A stretch of 64,000 bases of DNA from the NCBI GenBank assembly GCA_016704895.1, contig JADIZG010000072.1, positions 62,001 to 126,000 of the forward strand, in the 5' to 3' direction. The translations under genes were made by a program, and so were the position numbers. Origin of the DNA: Betaproteobacteria bacterium (GTDB lineage: Bacteria > Pseudomonadota > Gammaproteobacteria > Burkholderiales > Casimicrobiaceae). Positions 61,083 to 64,000 of this stretch are shown piece after piece. The notes below the pieces were generated by a model. That model ran no database searches. It had not been told where the DNA came from and saw only the letters and a list, made by a program, of their open reading frames with translations. The stretch's first letter is position 1. Every line of letters starts with the position of its first letter.

Positions 61083-62397
61083 GCCGAACGCGGGCGGGGC
61101 GACGGCCGCGCGACTGCCCGGCGGCGCCGAGGGCGCGCGCGCGCCGCGGGCGGCGGCTCGCATGGCGCGTGCGGGGGGAATGTCGGTGCGCACGCTGCTC
61201 GGCCTCGCGAGCCCCGCGCCGTCGTCGCGCACGATGCTCGCGTACGACGCGTCGCTCGCGTGGGCCACGCTGCTGCTCCTCGCGATCGGCCTGGTGATGG
61301 TCTACTCGGCGTCGATCGCGATGGCCGAGTCCTCCGCGCAGACGGGGCACCGGTCGTGGTACTTCCTCGCGCGCCACGGCGCGTTCGTCGCCGTGGGGCT
61401 GGTCGCGGCGGCATGCGCGTTCCAGGTGCCGGTGAAGGCGTGGCAGGCGCTCGCACCCTGGCTGTTCGTGGCCGGCATCGCGCTCCTCGTCCTCGTGCTG
61501 GTGCCGGGCATCGGGCGCAGCGTCAACGGCTCGCGGCGCTGGCTTTCGCTCTACGTCGTCAACGTGCAGCCGTCCGAGTTCATGAAGCTCGCGGTCGTGC
61601 TGTACGCGGCGAGCTACGCGGTGCGCAAGGCCGCGTTCCTGCACGCGAGGCAGCCGCTCCGGCAGACGATCCTGCGCGGCTTCGCGCCGCTCTTCGCGAC
61701 GATGGTGCTGATCGGCGGCCTCCTGCTGCTCGAGCCCGACTTCGGCGCGTTCGTCGTGATCGTCGCGATCGGCTTCTCGATCCTGTTCCTGGGCGGCCTC
61801 GACTGGCGGCTCTTCGCCGGGCTGACGGCGCTCCTGCCGATCGCACTCTCCGCGATCCTCGTCGCCGCGCCGTACCGGCTGCAGCGGCTCACCGCGTTCC
61901 TCGACCCGTGGTCGGACCCGCTCGGCAAGGGCTACCAGCTCTCGCACTCGCTCATCGCGTTCGGCCGCGGCGAGCTCGTCGGCGTCGGCCTGGGTGCGAG
62001 CGTCGAGAAGCTCCTCTACCTGCCCGAGGCGCACACCGACTTCCTGCTCGCGGTGATCGCCGAGGAGCTGGGCTTCGCCGGCGTCGCGCTCGTCCTCGTG
62101 CTCTTCGCGTGGGTGATCTACCGCGCGTGGGCGATCGGGCGCCAGGCCGTCCGGCTCGAGCGCCCGTTCGCCGCGCTCGCCGCGCAGGGCATCGGCGTGT
62201 GGATCGGCGTCCAGGCGTTCATCAACATCGGCGTCAACATGGGCGTGCTGCCGACCAAGGGCCTCACGCTCCCGCTGCTGTCGTTCGGCGGCTCGGGCAT
62301 CGTCGCGAACTGCCTCGCGATGGCGATCCTGCTGCGCGTCGACTACGAGAACCGCCGCATGCTGCGCGGTTACCCGGTGTGGAGAGCGCCGCGCCGG
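61075..62397 (+). CDS. ftsW: Lipid II glycosyltransferase FtsW, stop codon lost in a G-rich tract
   Basis: A SEDS-family septal peptidoglycan polymerase. About ten membrane helices start at SLAWATLLLLAIGLVMVYSAS. Conserved parts are SRRWLSLYVVNVQPSEFMKLA, EPDFGAFVVI, GKGYQLSHSLIAFGRGEL, the catalytic-region PEAHTDFLLAVIAEELGF and SFGGSGIVANCLAMAILLRVDYENRRMLRGYPV. The normal C-terminus is reached, but the stop codon is replaced by poly-G, so the frame runs on into murG. GTG 61075 with gggggagg upstream is taken as the start; ATG 61180 is possible because the first 35 residues are not conserved. Confidence 0.93.
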
Positions 62398-62508
62398 GGG
62401 GGGGGGGGGGGGGGGCCCGGGGGGGGGGGCCCCCCGGGGGGGGGGGGGGCGGGGGGGGGGGGGGGGCGCCCCCCCGGGGCGGGGGGGGGGGGGGGGGGGC
62501 GGGGCGAC
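62398..62508. other. Poly-G/C degenerate tract between ftsW and murG
   Basis: About 110 bases of nearly only G with a few C blocks. The flank cggggcgacaagcctggggg (62500-62519) matches the end of the 90-bp repeat units before murD (agcggcgagcctggggg), so the tract probably hides a third copy of that repeat. Confidence 0.6.
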
Positions 62509-62529
62509 AAGCCTGGGGGAGGCGTCCCG

Positions 62530-63615
62530 ATGAGCGCCACCGTGATGATCACCACCGGCGGCACCGGCGGCCACGTCTTCCCGGGCCTCGCGGTCGCCTC
62601 GAGGCTCGCCTCGCGCGGCGCGAGCGTGTTCTGGCTCGGCACGCGGGAAGGCATGGAAGCCGAACTCGTGCCCAGGCACGGCGTCGCGTTCGAGTCGGTG
62701 TCGTTCCGCGGCGTGCGCGGCAAGGGCCTGAGGACGCTGCTGCTCGGGCCGTTCGCGCTCGTCGCCGCGTGCGTCGAGGCGCTGTCGGTGATCCGGCGCC
62801 GCGCGCCCGACGTGGTGCTGGGGCTCGGCGGCTTCGCGTCGTTCCCCGGCGCGCTGATGGGGGTGGCGACGGGCCGGCCGCTCGTCGTCCACGACTCGAA
62901 CGCGGTGGCGGGGCTTGCCAACCGCGTGCTCGCTTACGGGGCGGACCGCGTGCTGCTCGGGTTCCCGGACGCGTTGCGCGGCCGGCACGCGAAGATCGTC
63001 TCGTGGACCGGCAACCCGCTGCGCGACGCGATCGCCGCGGTGCCCCCGCCCACCGATCGCTTCGCCGGGCGCGCGGGGCCGCTGCGGCTGCTCGTCGTCG
63101 GCGGCAGTCTCGGCGCGCAGGGCCTGAACGAGCGCGTGCCCGCCGCGCTCGCGCGGCTGCCCGCGGTGGCGCGCCCGCAGGTCGTCCACCAGGCGGGTGC
63201 GAAGCACATCGACGCGCTGGCGCGCGCCTACCGCGACGCCGGGATCGAGGCCGAGTGCGTCGCGTTCATCGACGACATGGCCTCGCGCTACGCGTGGGCG
63301 GACTTCGCGATCGCCCGCGGCGGCGCGCTGACGGTCTCCGAGCTCGCCGCCGTGGGACTGGGCGCGCTGATCGTCCCGCTGCCCGGCGCGATCGCCGACG
63401 AGCAGACGGCGAACGCCGAGTTCCTCGTGCGCGCGGGGGGCGCGATCCGCATCGCGCAGGACGAGCTCGGCACGGAGCGCCTCGCGTCGTTCCTCTCCTC
63501 GCTCGACCGGCCGAAGGCGCTCGCGATGGCGTCGGCCGCGCGGGCGGTCGGGCGGACGGATGCCGCGGATCGCGTCGCCGACGCGTGCCTCGAGGCCGCG
63601 GAGCGCAAGCCATGA
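62530..63615 (+). CDS. murG: UDP-N-acetylglucosamine--lipid I transferase MurG
   Basis: A 361-residue GT28 glycosyltransferase that converts lipid I to lipid II. The lipid-side loop ITTGGTGGHVFPGLA, FRGVRGKGLRT, the second glycine loop VVGGSLGAQGLN and the UDP-GlcNAc segment ARGGALTVSELAAVGLGALIVPLPGA are all present. ATG 62530 follows gggggagg, the tail of the repeat-like DNA. The apparent fusion to ftsW is due to the poly-G tract. It overlaps murC by four bases. Confidence 0.95.
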   Translation: MSATVMITTGGTGGHVFPGLAVASRLASRGASVFWLGTREGMEAELVPRHGVAFESVSFRGVRGKGLRTLLLGPFALVAACVEALSVIRRRAPDVVLGLGGFASFPGALMGVATGRPLVVHDSNAVAGLANRVLAYGADRVLLGFPDALRGRHAKIVSWTGNPLRDAIAAVPPPTDRFAGRAGPLRLLVVGGSLGAQGLNERVPAALARLPAVARPQVVHQAGAKHIDALARAYRDAGIEAECVAFIDDMASRYAWADFAIARGGALTVSELAAVGLGALIVPLPGAIADEQTANAEFLVRAGGAIRIAQDELGTERLASFLSSLDRPKALAMASAARAVGRTDAADRVADACLEAAERKP

Positions 63616-64000
63616 AGAGCAAGGTCCGCCGCGTGCATTTCGTGGGCATCGGCGGCGCCGGGATGAGCGGCATCGCCGAGGTGCTCGCGACCCAGGGCTA
63701 CCAGGTGTCGGGCTCGGACCTCGCCGAGAGCGCGGTGACGCGCCGCCTGGCGTCGCTCGGCATCCGCATCGTCGTCGGCCACGCCGCGGCGAACGTCGAG
63801 CACGCCGATGCGGTCGTCGTGTCGACGGCCGTCGCGCCGGCCAACCCGGAGGTCGTCGCGGCGCGCGAGCACGGCATCCCGGTCGTGCCGCGCGCGCTGA
63901 TGCTCGCCGAGCTGATGCGCTTCAAGCAGGGCATCGCCGTCGCGGGCACGCACGGCAAGACGACGACGACGAGCCTCGTCGCCTCGGTGCTCGCCGAGGG
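63612..64000 (+). CDS. murC: UDP-N-acetylmuramate--L-alanine ligase MurC, 5' part (runs off the window)
   Basis: The first 129 residues of the Mur ligase that adds L-alanine to UDP-MurNAc. It shows VHFVGIGGAGMSGIAEVL at the start, VSGSDLAESAVTRRL and the ATP loop VAGTHGKTTTTSLVASVLAEG at the window edge. ATG 63612 overlaps the murG stop (ATGA). The order continues the standard dcw cluster. Confidence 0.96.
   Translation, partial: MKSKVRRVHFVGIGGAGMSGIAEVLATQGYQVSGSDLAESAVTRRLASLGIRIVVGHAAANVEHADAVVVSTAVAPANPEVVAAREHGIPVVPRALMLAELMRFKQGIAVAGTHGKTTTTSLVASVLAE

Noticed and set aside
60805..63207. 800-codon minus-strand frame opposite ftsW and murG
   Set aside because: Antisense of two essential conserved genes; histidine/arginine-rich low complexity.
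61075..63615. A genuine FtsW-MurG fusion enzyme
   Set aside because: The linker is homopolymeric G/C, both proteins are complete, and murG keeps its own ribosome binding site and ATG.

Overview
The window is about 73% G+C, with dense operons, a complete-looking dcw (division and cell wall) cluster, meso-DAP-type MurE, a speD-speE pair, Sox thiosulfate-oxidation genes, an AlgZ/AlgR-like pair beside argH, and the neighbourhood tyrS / M23 peptidase / anmK / erpA / bactofilin / argC / rpsI-rplM. This combination points to a betaproteobacterium (Burkholderiales or a neighbouring order) with chemolithotrophic sulfur oxidation. This is judged from gene order and protein motifs only. No species can be named.

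Layout. 1-2500: end of an aldehyde dehydrogenase, a threonine-dehydratase-like enzyme and a small stress membrane protein, then a stranded DUF1223 fragment between G-rich tracts. 2527-12640 (minus strand): a central carbon block read tkt, GNAT, gap, sulfotransferase, pgk, pyk, fba, interrupted by a plus-strand secreted alpha/beta hydrolase of the MetX type. 12956-14716: speD-speE polyamine genes and a small unknown protein. 14808-21092: an intradiol dioxygenase diverging from soxYZAX-soxW-soxB-hbpS; soxCD is absent from the cluster. 21134-26645: a DUF6498 membrane protein, tyrS-GST, a divergent M23 peptidase and anmK. 26732-31229: a hydroxybutyrate dehydrogenase, then the minus-strand operons argC-DUF6776-bactofilin-erpA and rplM-rpsI. 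31810-40894: OsmC, a 3-hydroxyisobutyrate dehydrogenase with a PCuAC copper chaperone, SemiSWEET, argH, a LytS/LytTR two-component pair, a PfkB kinase, a glycine-zipper lipoprotein, PlsC and ApaH. 40994-51369: Rep helicase, cytochrome c5, tRNA-Arg(CCG), the TamA/TamB pair and an outer-membrane barrel. 51796-64000: the dcw cluster mraZ-rsmH-ftsL-ftsI-murE-murF-mraY-murD-ftsW-murG-murC, headed by a sigma70-like promoter with a textbook array of MraZ operator repeats.

Sequence quality matters here. Several universally conserved genes (pgk, tkt, soxB, a GST, ftsI) are each broken by a shift of one or two bases, three of them inside short G runs, while both halves remain perfectly conserved. Long G-only tracts sit at 2429-2441, 6455-6463, 32302-32324 and 62398-62500. 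The last one deletes the ftsW stop and creates an artificial FtsW-MurG fusion. I read these as sequencing or assembly errors in a draft or metagenome-derived contig, not as biology.

The most interesting real signals are: GC-rich structured repeats in several intergenic gaps, including copies that supply the ribosome binding sites of murD and probably murG and one translated as the tail of MurF; a PAPS-type sulfotransferase inside the gap-pgk operon; inverted repeats in the sox control region; an orphan terminator that implies an unannotated minus-strand RNA near 31.5-31.8 kb; and face-to-face apaH/rep promoters that form an inverted repeat.
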